A DNA stretch of 64,000 nt from Arthrobacter sp. N199823 (GTDB lineage Bacteria > Actinomycetota > Actinomycetes > Actinomycetales > Micrococcaceae). Made by a program: the position numbers and the translations under genes. This document shows positions 26,013 to 36,600 of the stretch, piece after piece (positions within the stretch are counted from its first letter, which is position 1; the number at the start of each line of letters is the position of its first letter). The notes beneath the pieces are model-generated. The model ran no database searches. It was not told the DNA's origin and saw only the letters and a list, made by a program, of their open reading frames with translations. Where the stretch lies: contig NZ_PJIN01000002.1 of NCBI RefSeq assembly GCF_002929705.1, positions 124,001 to 188,000 on the forward strand. The letters run 5' to 3'.

Positions 26013-29000
26013 ATGTCATCGCACACATTCAACCCCGATCCTGTGCAGGAGCACCCACGGTTCGGTGGTCAGTCATTCTTTGATGACTACTTTGTGCAAC
26101 TGTCCACGGAGGATTCCTCCCTCTACGACCCGGCAGTACTCCGTGCCCGTGCCCTAGCCCACCAGCAGGTGGCGGCCATCCGGACACCCGGTCAGGCCAC
26201 GGTGGACATTCGAGATGAACGCGATGCCAGCGTTGTTTACATCGTCTCCGACGACATGCCCTTTTTGGTTGACTCCGTCAGCGCTGAACTGGTCCGCCAG
26301 AAGCTCGCTATCCACTTGGTCACCCACCCCGTCTTCGTGATCTCCAGGGAGAAGAGTTCTCACGCCCTGAGCGCTGTCACCAAGGTCCCCTCGCACGCAG
26401 GCATCGCTAGCGGGGACACCTCGGCCATGCCCAACATCGCCCACTTGCTCGGCGACGGAGTGAACACCTCCTCCCTTGAGTCGTGGATCGCCATTGAAAT
26501 CCCCAAGATCGACGACGAGGCCAAGTTAGCGTTGTACGCAGGCCTCGCAAAGGTGCTTGCCAATGTTCGTGCCTCCGTTGAGGACTGGCCCGCCATGCGC
26601 GAGAAGGCCCTGAGCCGGGCCGAAATCTTGGCCACCGTGCTGGCCGGGGAAGACCTCATTGACCTGCGCGAAGCCGAAGACCTGCTGCACTGGATGGAAG
26701 CGGACAACTTCACGTTCCTGGGCTACCGCGAATACGATCTCGAAAAGCGCGATGGCGAGGACGTTCTGGTTAACCGTGAAGGCAGCGGTCTGGGCTTACT
26801 CCGAGATGGCTCCAGCCACCCCACTGTGCAGCACCTGACCACCACCGGTCAACGCAAGGCCCGTGAAAAGCGCGTTTTGGTCATCACCAAGGCCAACTCA
26901 CGTTCCACTGTTCACAGAGGCGCTTACCTCGACTACATTGGCGTCAAGTCATTCGATTCCCAGGGCAACGTCAATGGCGAACAGCGCTTCATCGGCTTGT
27001 TCTCATCGGCCGTCTACACCGGTTCCGTGCGCAACATTCCCGTAGTCCGGGAAAAAGTGGAAGCCGTGTTGCGGCATTTCGGCTTCCCGCCCAACTCGCA
27101 CTCCGGCAAGGACCTCTTCGCGGTGTTGGAAACCTACCCGCGCGACGAGCTGTTCCAAATGGAGGTTTCAGACCTCATCGAGATCTCCGAAGGAATCCTA
27201 CGGTTGGCCGAACGCCGTCGTACGCGGTTGTTCCTGCGCCCGGATATCTACGGCCGTTTCATGTCCGCGTTGGTATATATTCCGCGCGATCGGTACACCA
27301 CTGCGGTGCGTCACCGTATTGAAGAAGAGCTCATGAGCACCTTCAGCGGCGTCTCCATTGATTTCGAGGCGCGCATGAGTGAATCGGCGCTGGCCCGGCT
27401 GTTCTTCCGGATTCGCCTGCCCAAGGCGTTCCTGGTCCCGGCCGATCTGCAGACTGCTGAGTTGGAGCAGCGGTTGGTGCGCGCTGCGCGGTCCTGGCCC
27501 GAAGGTATTTCTCAGGTACTCCGCGACACTCAGTCGCGTGAGACCTCAGATCGGCTGGTGGCCAAGTGGTCAAACGCGTTCCCGGACAGCTACCGGATTG
27601 ACTTCGAGGTGGAGGATGCGCTGGCGGACATCGCCCGTTTTGAGCGTTTCGATGCCGGCTACAAGGCTGTCATAGCGGCCGGGAAGAGCCCGGAGCAGTG
27701 TGCCCCTGGCATGCACGTTTACTTGCCCGCCAGCGGGGATGAGCTGGAAGAGGATGCGCGCGTCAAGCTGTACATGGCGCACCCGCAGAGCCTGAGCAAG
27801 ATCCTGCCGTTTTTCCACAGTTTGGGGCTGGAGGTGCTTGATGAACGTCCGTTCGAAATTGCCACGGCCGACAAACGTGACTTCTTCCTCTATGACCTGG
27901 GCCTGAAGTACCCGGAGGGCGTTGACCCACTAGCGACGGCGGATCTGCTCACCGAGGCGTTTGGTGCAGCCATCACGGGGATGAGCGAATCGGATAACTT
28001 TGACCGCCTGGTGCTGACCGAGGGCATGCGCTCTCGCCAGATCATTATTCTGCGGGCCTATGCCAAGTACATGCGCCAAATGGGTAACACCAACTCCTTC
28101 GGATTCGTTGCCAACACGCTTTTGCAAAATGTTGCTGTGAGCCGCGGGCTGGTGGAGCTGTTTGAGGCCCGCTTTGACCCGGCTGTTGCGGAGCAGGCGC
28201 GCCCCGCCCTGCAAGAAGAGATTCGCGCTAAGCTCAACGCGGCTCTGGAAAGCGTGCCGACACTGGATGCCGACAGGATTCTGCGCACCTTCTCCAACTT
28301 GGTCGACGCCACCCTGCGCACCAACTTCTACCGGGAACGCGAGTACCTGAGCCTCAAACTGGATCCCTCAGCCATTGAGGGTCTGCCGGCCCCGAAACCC
28401 ATGTTTGAAATTTGGGTGTACTCGCCCCGCGTGGAGGGCACGCACCTGCGCTTTGGCAAGGTAGCCCGTGGCGGGTTGCGCTGGTCGGACCGCCGTGAAG
28501 ATTTCCGCACCGAAGTACTCGGTTTGGTCAAGGCGCAAACGGTCAAGAACGCCGTTATTGTGCCCACGGGCGCCAAGGGTGGCTTCTTCGCCAAGCAACT
28601 TCCCAACCCCGCCGTGGATCGCGGTGCTTGGATGGAAGAGGGCAGGGAGAGCTACAAGATGTTCATCCGCGGCCTGCTCGACGTCACCGACAACCTCGTC
28701 GCCACGACAGAGGGTGAAGTGGTGGCACCTCCGGAGAACGTGGTCCGCCACGACGGCGATGACACCTACTTGGTGGTGGCAGCCGACAAGGGGACCGCTT
28801 CCTTCTCTGACACGGCAAACGCCATTTCTGCAGAGTACGGGTTCTGGCTTGGCGACGCCTTCGCATCGGGCGGATCCGTAGGCTACGACCACAAGGTTAT
28901 GGGCATCACAGCCCGTGGCGCGTGGGAGTCAGTCAAGCGCCACTTCAGCGAATTCGGCGTCGATACTCAGACCCAGGAATTCACGGCAGTGGGCGTGGGG

Positions 29001-30884
29001 GACATGTCAGGTGACGTGTTCGGCAATGGAATGCTGCGCACCCGCCACGTAAAGCTGGTGGCGGCCTTTGATCACCGGGATATTTTCCTGGACCCTAACC
29101 CTGAGGCCGGGACCGCTTTCGACGAGCGCCAGCGCCTGTACGATCTGCCGAGATCTTCTTGGCAGGACTACAACAAGGAGCTCATCAGCGCCGGCGGTGG
29201 AGTGTACTCGCGCTCGCTGAAGTCCATCCCGATTTCCGCGGAAGTTGTCGCTGCTCTTGGCTTGCCAACGGGAACCGTGAAGCTCAGCCCGCCGGAACTC
29301 CTACGGGCAGTGCTGCTGGCACCCACCGATCTGCTCTACAACGGCGGTATCGGTACCTACATCAAGGCCAGCACCGAAAGCAACGCCTCGGTGGGTGACA
29401 AGGCCAACGATCCCATCCGTGTTGACGGTGCGGATCTGCGGGTGAAGATCATCGGCGAGGGTGGCAACCTGGGCATGACCCAGCACGGACGTGTGGAGGC
29501 GGCCCTGCACGGGGTCATCTTGAACACCGATGCCATTGACAACTCTGCGGGTGTGGACTGCTCCGACCATGAAGTGAATATCAAGATCTTCGTAGACCGG
29601 ATGGTGGCTGCCGGAAAGCTGGACCCGGCCGAACGCACTGGTTTCCTCATGTCGATGACAGATGAAATTGGGCAACTGGTACTCGAAGACAACATTGAGC
29701 AAAACATCCTGTTGCTCAACGATCGAACACATGTTGTCGACTGGAGCCCCAGTTACGAGCGCTTCATGGACTGGCTCGAAGAGCATGGAGATCTTGACCG
29801 TGAGCTCGAGGCACTGCCCAGTAACGCCGTGCTGCAGGAACGGCTGGCTTCCGGGCAGGGGCTGACCTCTCCGGAACTCGCTGTCCTGTTGGCGTACGCC
29901 AAGATGGAGTTGGCCACGGCGCTGACCAATAGCGATCTTGCCGATGATCCTTGGTTCAAATCAACGCTACGCCGTTACTTCCCCACGGCGGTGGCAGCCC
30001 GCTTTGATGAGGAGCTGGACACGCATCCACTGCGCCGAGAGATCATTGCTACCGTTGTGGCCAACGACATGGTGAACCTGGGTGGCATCACCTTTGCCTT
30101 CCGCGCCATGGAAGAGTCCTCGGCCAGCGAAGTGGTGGTGGCCAAGGCCTTTGTTGCCCTGCATGAGATCTTTGACTTTGCCGCCATGAGCTCCATGCTG
30201 CGAGAACTGCCGCCCAGCTTCCCCACTGATCAGTGGAGCACCGTCCATCAGGACATGCGTCGGTTGCTGGACCGGGCCGTGCGCTGGCTGGTCAATGAAG
30301 GTATTGGCCAACAGAGCATCGCGGATGTGGTGAACCGCTTCAAGCCGGTGGTCAGCAGCCTTGCCCCCCACATCGGAGACTTCTTCCAGGGTGTGGACGT
30401 GGACCGTGTGGAGAACTGGTACAACCGTGCCACCTCCTTTGATATGCCTGTGGCGTTGGGTCGGCGCTGGGCGGAACTCTTTGAGACCTTCCCGTTGTTG
30501 GACGTGGCCAAGGTCAGTGAGGCGTTGGGCGAACCACAGGACGCTGTGGCAAGCGTTTACTACGCAATCTACGACCGCTACGGTGTGGACGCCTTGCTGG
30601 AACGCATCACTGCGTTGCCGCGTAATGACCGGTGGCAGGCTTTGGCCCGCGCCGCCTTGCGGGATGACCTCTATGCCACCACGGCAGACATGACGCGCAA
30701 CGTCATGAGTAGCACCGGTCAAGGTGACACCACCCTGGCTCGGATTGAGGCCTGGGAAGCGCAGAATGCGGAGCAGTTGGAACGGGCCATCAGGATGTTT
30801 GCCGAGGTCAACGAGCTTGAAGAGGATGATATGGCGTCATTGTCGGTAGCATTAAGGCTCTTGCGTTCAATTGTGCGGCGTTAA
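26013..30884 (+). CDS. NAD-specific glutamate dehydrogenase, large (180-kDa) type
   Basis: Oxidatively deaminates glutamate to 2-oxoglutarate with NAD. At 1623 residues it has the normal length of the large class. A long N-terminal regulatory region (about 1-700) holds ACT-like segments, for example VVYIVSDDMPFLVDSVSAEL near residue 75. The catalytic part begins near 790 with KVARGGLRWSDRREDFRTEVL, then VPTGAKGGFFAKQ with the active-site lysine region, and the nucleotide fold (VGVGDMSGDVFGNGML, then KIIGEGGNLGMTQHGR). GGAGG lies nine bases before the ATG. No obvious operon partner is present; the hairpins at 30899-30965 end the transcript. Confidence 0.95.
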   Translation: MSSHTFNPDPVQEHPRFGGQSFFDDYFVQLSTEDSSLYDPAVLRARALAHQQVAAIRTPGQATVDIRDERDASVVYIVSDDMPFLVDSVSAELVRQKLAIHLVTHPVFVISREKSSHALSAVTKVPSHAGIASGDTSAMPNIAHLLGDGVNTSSLESWIAIEIPKIDDEAKLALYAGLAKVLANVRASVEDWPAMREKALSRAEILATVLAGEDLIDLREAEDLLHWMEADNFTFLGYREYDLEKRDGEDVLVNREGSGLGLLRDGSSHPTVQHLTTTGQRKAREKRVLVITKANSRSTVHRGAYLDYIGVKSFDSQGNVNGEQRFIGLFSSAVYTGSVRNIPVVREKVEAVLRHFGFPPNSHSGKDLFAVLETYPRDELFQMEVSDLIEISEGILRLAERRRTRLFLRPDIYGRFMSALVYIPRDRYTTAVRHRIEEELMSTFSGVSIDFEARMSESALARLFFRIRLPKAFLVPADLQTAELEQRLVRAARSWPEGISQVLRDTQSRETSDRLVAKWSNAFPDSYRIDFEVEDALADIARFERFDAGYKAVIAAGKSPEQCAPGMHVYLPASGDELEEDARVKLYMAHPQSLSKILPFFHSLGLEVLDERPFEIATADKRDFFLYDLGLKYPEGVDPLATADLLTEAFGAAITGMSESDNFDRLVLTEGMRSRQIIILRAYAKYMRQMGNTNSFGFVANTLLQNVAVSRGLVELFEARFDPAVAEQARPALQEEIRAKLNAALESVPTLDADRILRTFSNLVDATLRTNFYREREYLSLKLDPSAIEGLPAPKPMFEIWVYSPRVEGTHLRFGKVARGGLRWSDRREDFRTEVLGLVKAQTVKNAVIVPTGAKGGFFAKQLPNPAVDRGAWMEEGRESYKMFIRGLLDVTDNLVATTEGEVVAPPENVVRHDGDDTYLVVAADKGTASFSDTANAISAEYGFWLGDAFASGGSVGYDHKVMGITARGAWESVKRHFSEFGVDTQTQEFTAVGVGDMSGDVFGNGMLRTRHVKLVAAFDHRDIFLDPNPEAGTAFDERQRLYDLPRSSWQDYNKELISAGGGVYSRSLKSIPISAEVVAALGLPTGTVKLSPPELLRAVLLAPTDLLYNGGIGTYIKASTESNASVGDKANDPIRVDGADLRVKIIGEGGNLGMTQHGRVEAALHGVILNTDAIDNSAGVDCSDHEVNIKIFVDRMVAAGKLDPAERTGFLMSMTDEIGQLVLEDNIEQNILLLNDRTHVVDWSPSYERFMDWLEEHGDLDRELEALPSNAVLQERLASGQGLTSPELAVLLAYAKMELATALTNSDLADDPWFKSTLRRYFPTAVAARFDEELDTHPLRREIIATVVANDMVNLGGITFAFRAMEESSASEVVVAKAFVALHEIFDFAAMSSMLRELPPSFPTDQWSTVHQDMRRLLDRAVRWLVNEGIGQQSIADVVNRFKPVVSSLAPHIGDFFQGVDVDRVENWYNRATSFDMPVALGRRWAELFETFPLLDVAKVSEALGEPQDAVASVYYAIYDRYGVDALLERITALPRNDRWQALARAALRDDLYATTADMTRNVMSSTGQGDTTLARIEAWEAQNAEQLERAIRMFAEVNELEEDDMASLSVALRLLRSIVRR

Positions 30885-30898
30885 TCGCTGGACTCTTA

Positions 30899-30965
30899 TC
30901 TGTGCGGTTGTCACCTCACAGAAGCAGTAGCTAATGCGGTGCCCGCTGTTTTCAGCGGGCACCGC
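30899..30965 (+). terminator. Tandem hairpins after the GDH gene
   Basis: A small TCTGTG/CACAGA hairpin (30899-30904 with 30917-30922) is followed by a perfect 13-bp stem (30936-30948 with 30953-30965) closed by a TTTT loop. No T-run follows. The second hairpin shares its GCGGTGCCCG core with the hairpin at 745-791. It ends eight bases before a TATAAG sequence (30973-30978) and just before the pdtaS ribosome site. Confidence 0.65.
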
Positions 30966-30986
30966 CCCCACATATAAGGAGCCCAC

Positions 30987-32465
30987 ATGGCAATTTTTGC
31001 CGACATGATCAGGGAGAACCCCGGGTTGGGCCCGGGCGACGCCGAATGGCTGCACCTCTTGGTGGGGGACTGGCAAATGATTGCCGATCTATCCTTCGCA
31101 GACTTGGTCTTGTGGTTCCCCAGTCACACGGCTACCGGCCACGTGGCGCTAGCCCACGTGCGGCCTTCCACTTCTCACACCATGTTCCATGCCGACTTTG
31201 TGGGCGAGCAAATCCAGCCGGAGCTTGAGCCTCTGGTGCAGGCGGCGTGGAAGAGCCAAAACATTGAGCGCTCGCACGAAACCAAAATTTGGAGCCCGGA
31301 GATGGCCATGCGAGTTGAGGCCATTCCCATGGTCCGCAACGGCCGCACTCTGGCAGTGATCACCACGCACATGGACTTGTCCAGCTCGCGGATGCCCTCC
31401 AGGCTGGAACTGACGTACCGCCAGTGCGCTTACGATCTGCTCAAAATGGGCACCTTGGGGCTGTGGCCCGATTTCGCCTCGCCCACCGGCTCCCGCCGCG
31501 GAGCTCCGCGCGTTGGCGATGGCCTGCTGCGCTTGGATGTGGACGGCATTGTGCAATATGCCAGCCCCAACGGCGTCTCGGCCTTCCGCCGGTTGGGCGA
31601 CGGGGAATCCCTGGAGGGCCGTTCGCTGGCCGAAGTCACCACGGGCCTGCTCAAGGATCGGCGCATGGTGGATGAATCTCTGCCGCTGGTGGTTACCGGG
31701 CGGATGCCGTGGCGCACCGAAATTGAATCCAGGGGCGTCAGCCTCTCGCTCCGTGCCATCCCGCTGCGCGACGGCACCGAACGCTTTGGTGCGCTTGTGC
31801 TTTGCCGCGACGTCTCCGAGCTGCGGCGCCGGGAACAGGAGCTGGTGACCAAGGATGCCACCATCCGCGAGATCCACCACCGGGTGAAGAACAACCTGCA
31901 GACAGTGGCGGCTTTGCTGCGGATGCAGTCGCGCCGGATGCACAGCGAAGAGGGCAAACAGGGCTTGGAGCAGGCCATGCGCCGTGTCGCCACGATTGCT
32001 TTGGTGCATGAAACCTTGTCCCAGGGGTTGGCTCAGAACGTTGACTTTGACGAGCTGATTGACCGGCAGTTCCGGCTTTCCGCGGAGGTGGCTTCGCCGT
32101 CGCAGCGCGTGCGGACCGAACGCGAAGGTGCCTTTGGTGAGCTGCCCAGCGATTTCGCCACTCCGCTGGCACTGGTGATCAACGAGCTGGTGGCGAACGC
32201 CGTCGAACATGGCTTGCAGGACCGTGAAGGAACTGTGTGGCTGATTGCGGACCGGTACAAGAACAGTTCCGGCGACGATGCGCTGACAGTGAAAATAGCT
32301 GACGACGGCGTGGGGTTGCCGCAGGGTACCGTCGCCGAAGGGCTGGGGTTGCAAATTGTGCGCACACTAGTCACCAGTGAATTGGGTGGCACCATTGACT
32401 GGTCGCCGCGCGAGGGTGGCGGCACAGTGGTGGAGTTGCAGATGGCACTCATCTCACGCCACTGA
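30987..32465 (+). CDS. pdtaS: Soluble sensor histidine kinase, PdtaS type
   Basis: A 492-residue cytoplasmic kinase that in mycobacteria phosphorylates the antiterminator PdtaR. An N-terminal GAF-like region (about 1-150) and a PAS-like region (about 165-280) precede a HisKA_2 helix, TIREIHHRVKNNLQTVAALL, with the phosphoacceptor expected at His298. The ATPase domain includes LALVINELVANAVEHG, ADDGVGLP and GLGLQIVRTLV. No membrane span is present. AAGGAG lies six bases before the ATG. The neighbouring whiB1 gene supports the name, since the two are adjacent in other actinobacteria. Confidence 0.9.
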   Translation: MAIFADMIRENPGLGPGDAEWLHLLVGDWQMIADLSFADLVLWFPSHTATGHVALAHVRPSTSHTMFHADFVGEQIQPELEPLVQAAWKSQNIERSHETKIWSPEMAMRVEAIPMVRNGRTLAVITTHMDLSSSRMPSRLELTYRQCAYDLLKMGTLGLWPDFASPTGSRRGAPRVGDGLLRLDVDGIVQYASPNGVSAFRRLGDGESLEGRSLAEVTTGLLKDRRMVDESLPLVVTGRMPWRTEIESRGVSLSLRAIPLRDGTERFGALVLCRDVSELRRREQELVTKDATIREIHHRVKNNLQTVAALLRMQSRRMHSEEGKQGLEQAMRRVATIALVHETLSQGLAQNVDFDELIDRQFRLSAEVASPSQRVRTEREGAFGELPSDFATPLALVINELVANAVEHGLQDREGTVWLIADRYKNSSGDDALTVKIADDGVGLPQGTVAEGLGLQIVRTLVTSELGGTIDWSPREGGGTVVELQMALISRH

Positions 32466-32520
32466 ATCCAAACAGCGGCTGATGCGATAGAGACACGCTC
32501 AACGCCGCATTGTCTATTGC

Positions 32521-32566
32521 TTAAAAAACTGACCCGCAGCAATCTTCTGATTGCTGCGGGTCAGTT
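32521..32566 (-). terminator. whiB1 terminator
   Basis: Perfect 17-bp arms (32527-32543 with 32550-32566) enclose a six-base loop. On the minus strand the stem is followed by a six-T run (32528-32523). It starts 11 bases beyond the whiB1 stop. It may also stop pdtaS transcripts from the other side. Confidence 0.92.
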
Positions 32567-32576
32567 GGAGCGTTTG

Positions 32577-32825
32577 CTAGCTGGCTCGGCGGGCGCGAGC
32601 TGCGCGACGCTTCATGGCGCGACGCTCGTCCTCGCTCAGGCCACCCCAGACTCCTGCGTCCTGGCCGGATTCGATAGCCCACTTCAAGCAGGTGTCAATC
32701 ACGGGGCAGCGACGGCAAACGCTCTTTGCTTCCTCGATCTGCAGCAAGGCTGGTCCGGTGTTCCCCACTGGGAAGAACAGTTCCGGGTCCTTGTCGAGGC
32801 AGGCTGCGCGACTACGCCAGTCCAT
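32577..32825 (-). CDS. whiB1: Iron-sulfur transcription factor WhiB1
   Basis: An 82-residue Wbl protein that holds a 4Fe-4S cluster, reacts with nitric oxide and acts with the primary sigma factor. The four cluster cysteines are Cys9, Cys37, Cys40 and Cys46; the GVWGG turn and a basic RRAMKRRAARARR tail follow. MDWRSRAACLDKDPELFFPVG closely matches known WhiB1 N-termini except at a few positions. ATG 32825 is 12 bases from AAAGGAG. An in-frame GTG at 32834 is three bases from it, so either could be used. The pdtaS neighbour supports identity. Confidence 0.92.
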   Translation of the reverse strand: MDWRSRAACLDKDPELFFPVGNTGPALLQIEEAKSVCRRCPVIDTCLKWAIESGQDAGVWGGLSEDERRAMKRRAARARRAS

Positions 32826-32890
32826 GCTGATCACTTACTCCTTTTAGAACGGAGGCGTCTTGTGAAAAATTTCACTTTAGGCCACATAAG

Positions 32891-32912
32891 AAAGGGCCCA
32901 TCTGGGCCCTTT
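32891..32912. promoter_or_regulatory. Hairpin in the whiB1 upstream region
   Basis: AAAGGGCCC (32891-32899) and GGGCCCTTT (32904-32912) form a perfect 9-bp stem with an ATCT loop. It lies 65 bases upstream of the whiB1 start, in a divergent intergenic region. On the minus strand it is followed by TCTTATG, and on the plus strand by one further T, so it is terminator-like without being a standard terminator. It could be a leader attenuator or an operator. Confidence 0.5.
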
Positions 32913-33043
32913 TAGGTCATTGAGTTAAGCGTGTCATGTTAACTCTATGTAAACAAGAGGTTAGGGCCGAAATAATAGCTTATAAGCATGAGCGATGCGT
33001 CACAATGGCTTTTTGCTTCACAGCCCGTCTGCGGCAATCTCCG

Positions 33044-33049
33044 ATAAGG
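33044..33049 (+). promoter_or_regulatory. Candidate -10 for the gene at 33057
   Basis: TAAGGT ends seven bases before the GTG at 33057, the same spacing as the other leaderless candidates here. No good -35 was found. AAGG within the same bases could also serve as a weak ribosome site, so the call is tentative. Confidence 0.3.
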
Positions 33050-33056
33050 TTCTTGT

Positions 33057-33572
33057 GTGCGTAAAGATCCCCAAACCCCAGCCGAGTTGCCCGTTCCTGA
33101 TGGCCACAATGCGGTGGAGGCGGCCCCTGTCAAGGGTGATATAACCCGACCAGTGGGTGTCTATGTCATTGCCGTGGTGGTGGGACTAGAAGCGCTGGCG
33201 CTGGCGGTCATGGGCGTTTGGTCGTTGCTATCGCTACTGACACAGCCCAGCCACTCGGTCACCAGCGGTATTTTCCTGACAGTGCTTATTTTCGGCCTGG
33301 CTGCAGGTTTGGCCGGCGTGGCAGTCAACGCCTTCAAAGGTATGAGGTGGACCCGATCGGCCGCGTTTGTCTGGCAATTACTCATGATGGCCATTGGTGT
33401 TCCTGCCCTACTAGAAGGCCAAATTCCCTTGGGTCTGCTGCTCCTGCTGCCACCGCTGGCTACTGCTTACTTCCTGTTCACGCCCAAGGTGGTGGAGTTC
33501 TCGCTGCGCAAGGCATCCAATGAGGCCGGCGAATCAGACGAATCTGGCGAATCGGAAGGAAAACTGCTCTAG
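33057..33572 (+). CDS. Small four-span membrane protein of unknown function
   Basis: A 171-residue protein with a hydrophilic N-terminus of about 33 residues. Four hydrophobic spans lie near 35-60, 72-93, 100-117 and 120-140, followed by a tail rich in Glu, Ser and Asp. No family motif was recognised. The GTG start is the first plausible codon; a GTG at 33055 is in another frame. The gene is divergent from whiB1 and convergent with the FtsK-like gene. Confidence 0.75.
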   Translation: MRKDPQTPAELPVPDGHNAVEAAPVKGDITRPVGVYVIAVVVGLEALALAVMGVWSLLSLLTQPSHSVTSGIFLTVLIFGLAAGLAGVAVNAFKGMRWTRSAAFVWQLLMMAIGVPALLEGQIPLGLLLLLPPLATAYFLFTPKVVEFSLRKASNEAGESDESGESEGKLL

Positions 33573-33672
33573 CGTGCCGGTTCTGGCAGCATCAATTCTG
33601 GGCTCGGCTGTTCTGGCGTAACCGTTTCGAGGTAGTTCCAGCTTGTGTCATGCAGGGCGGATTAGGCTCCCG

Positions 33673-36600
33673 CTAGGCTTCCGGCTGAGGGAATTGAAAC
33701 CACTCCCGGCGGACGCCATCGATCAAGGCCGCACGCCCCGGAGGCTCGGACCCGGCAGTGTCCAGACGGACGCCGAACAGCTCCGCATCGTTGACCTTCT
33801 GCGGCCGAAGGAAGACCCCTTGCTGAGTGGTGCGCAGTCCCCACTCAAGTGGCAACCGTGAGACTGCTGGGCCCGGATAGGGCAGGGCAACAATCAGCAC
33901 CGCACCGGCAGTCAGCGCCTCCCCGGCAATGTGCAGTTGATCAGCTGCCATGGACAGCGGATTATCCAGGAGCAGCACCTGCCCAGCCCGGGTTGACCTA
34001 GGGGCAGCTGGGTCGGTGCCCCGGAAGCTGGCACTTTCTGAATAGGTACCTGCTGAACCAGTTCCCATTGATCCGGAATTGGATGCTAGCGCATCAAGCC
34101 AGTTGGCACCGTTGACGTGTGCGAGCATCCGCAAGAAGCTACTCTTGCCAGTTTGCGGACCCCCAACAACTGGCAACACTGCGCCGGGCTCCAGCCGCAC
34201 ATGGATAGGATCCTCGCCGTCGCCGCCCCAACCCAACACCAGTGAAATGCCCGTTCCACTGATGCCAGAGGACGCTGCGGCTAGTGCCCTGAGTTTCTCG
34301 AGGTGCAATGAAGGCAAAGAATCTGGCAGGGGAGCCACACGCAAGATCCGCGCTGCAAAATCCTGCCTTTCCGGTAGTTGGGTCTCCGGCAGCCGCAAAT
34401 ACCTATCCATTTCCGGTGCCAGAAGCTTACCCAATTGAGCAACATGCATGTGGTTTAGCAATTCGGGTGTGCCACCGGAATTGATAGCCCCGTCGAGTCC
34501 AGCCCGTCCGGGCAGCGGGGCAAACGCCGGCAAACGGGGCCACAACATGGTGGACTCGGCCGGACTCCCATGACTCAGATACATCCGGTTGGGAATGGCT
34601 GCCATGAATCCAGCGGTGAGCAGTTCCCGGGCACCACCCACAACTAGGGTGAGGTTCTTTCCGCCGAAGCGCACCAGCTCGGAGATGCGCTCCTCAGCCT
34701 CGTGCCAGGGACTGGATCTGAACGCGGTGATCCAGCGGCCCCAGTCGGTGATGCACAGGACCAAAGGATGCCTGCAATTTCTTGCTGTGTCACTGAGCCG
34801 ATGTATCAGATGTTCGGCGGTCCGCAGGTGATCGGTCGTCAGATAGCTGCCCACCCACTGACTGGCCGCAAAATCCCGCAGTGAGGCATCGGCGTCGAGC
34901 ATGTACAACAGGGGAGCCTGTGCCTGCTTTGCTTCCGGCAAATCCGCGGCGGCGGCCAACAGGCGCCCCGCCACCAAGGCCACGGCACGGGAGGGTTCGG
35001 ATCCGGTACCAAAACACGCCAGGTGGGAATGGTGCACAGGATGCCAGCGTAAAGGCCGCAGGCATTGCTGTTCCGGCAGATCCAAAATGCCCAACGTCAC
35101 AGCACCGTCGGACTCATCGGACTCCCCACCAGCTCGCCAATCTCCACATTCCGCAAAGTCCACTTCGGCGGGCAGTTCCGGGGCCACGACGGCAGGGGCG
35201 GCTACGAGTGTGGAGTCCAAGCGACAGGCGTTAATCCACGCCTGTGACATGAGCGCTGCCACGGCTTCAACCCCGCCGGCAGCCACCAGCGCGGCAGGGT
35301 ACGGAGCGTCGCTGCTTGGTTCCTGTGCGTCCGTGCGCTCCACGGTGGGTAGCAAACTCGCCCCAGTGGCCGGTAGACCGAGCACGGCACTTTGAAATTC
35401 CTCCGGCCGTCCGCCAGCGCGGCTGATGTAGGCCCGGCCCGGAGTGTCCACAGCAATGTTCGCCGCTACGGAACTGCCAATGACATCGACGGAATCAAAA
35501 CCGGATTGCACCCGCAGGCAAATCGAGCTGGTCACGTTGGCGCGGATGTCCGCGTTCACCGCTCCTTGGGGCCGTTGCGTGGCCATGACCAGATGGATAC
35601 CCAAGGAGCGGCCCACCGCGGCAATTCGCATAAGCTCCGCCAGAGCATCAGGGAACTGATCCACCAGGACCCGGAATTCATCCACCACAATTACCAGATG
35701 CGCCATGGCATGGTGACTTGAACCCGCACCCAGCTGGTGAGAGTGGATTCGGTAGGCGTAGCTGTCGGCAACTTCGGCGGCGGATAACGCCGCCTCGCGT
35801 CGGTGCAGTTCGGCCCGCAGTGACGCCAAGGTCCGATCCATGCCGTGGCCGCCCAGATCCGTGACCAATGAACTGGTGTGGGGCAGCTTCTCCAACGCGC
35901 CCAGGCCTGCTCCGCCCTTGAAGTCAATGAACACAAATTGCAGATCGGCGGGGGAGTGGCTGGCGGCGAGACTGCCCACCAGCGCTCGCAGAAACTCTGA
36001 CTTCCCGGAGCCCGTGGTGCCCCCAACCAGTAGATGTGGCCCATCGTGATGGAAGCTAAATTTGGTGGGGCCGCGTGACGACTGCCCGATAAGCACGGGA
36101 AGCAGCGGCCCTCCGGCGCAGGCCGCCCATGCGGCAGCTTGGGACGCGGCGGTGCACTGGTCGGGCAGTGGCAGGAAGTTAATAGCCAGGGAGCCGGGAG
36201 ATTCCTGTTGTTGTGTTGCTTCTGATTGCGCACGACGGCGGGCGTGGGCGGCAAATACTGTTGGGGTGACGCCGTCGGGCGTAAACTCCTGCCCTGAGAA
36301 TGACCCCACAATGGTGGGTCCCCGGATTTGCAGCTGCACTGTGGCCTGCGTCGAGGGCCCCACCGAGGGCCCAGCTGGCCCGGCCGTGTCCATCCTGACA
36401 TGGACGGTGCGAACGTGGGGGCTGCATTGCATCCCGGAGAAATTGACACTTCCAACGATCAGCAGCACACAGGGTGGCGCTGGCCCTTCGCCAGGCTGCT
36501 CCTGACCAGGACGGCCGGCTCCAACAGTGCGGGACATGGCAGTCAGTGCGCGCTGAGCGGCTTCGGCTGACATGGCCAGTTCGGTATGGGGCAGGAACCT

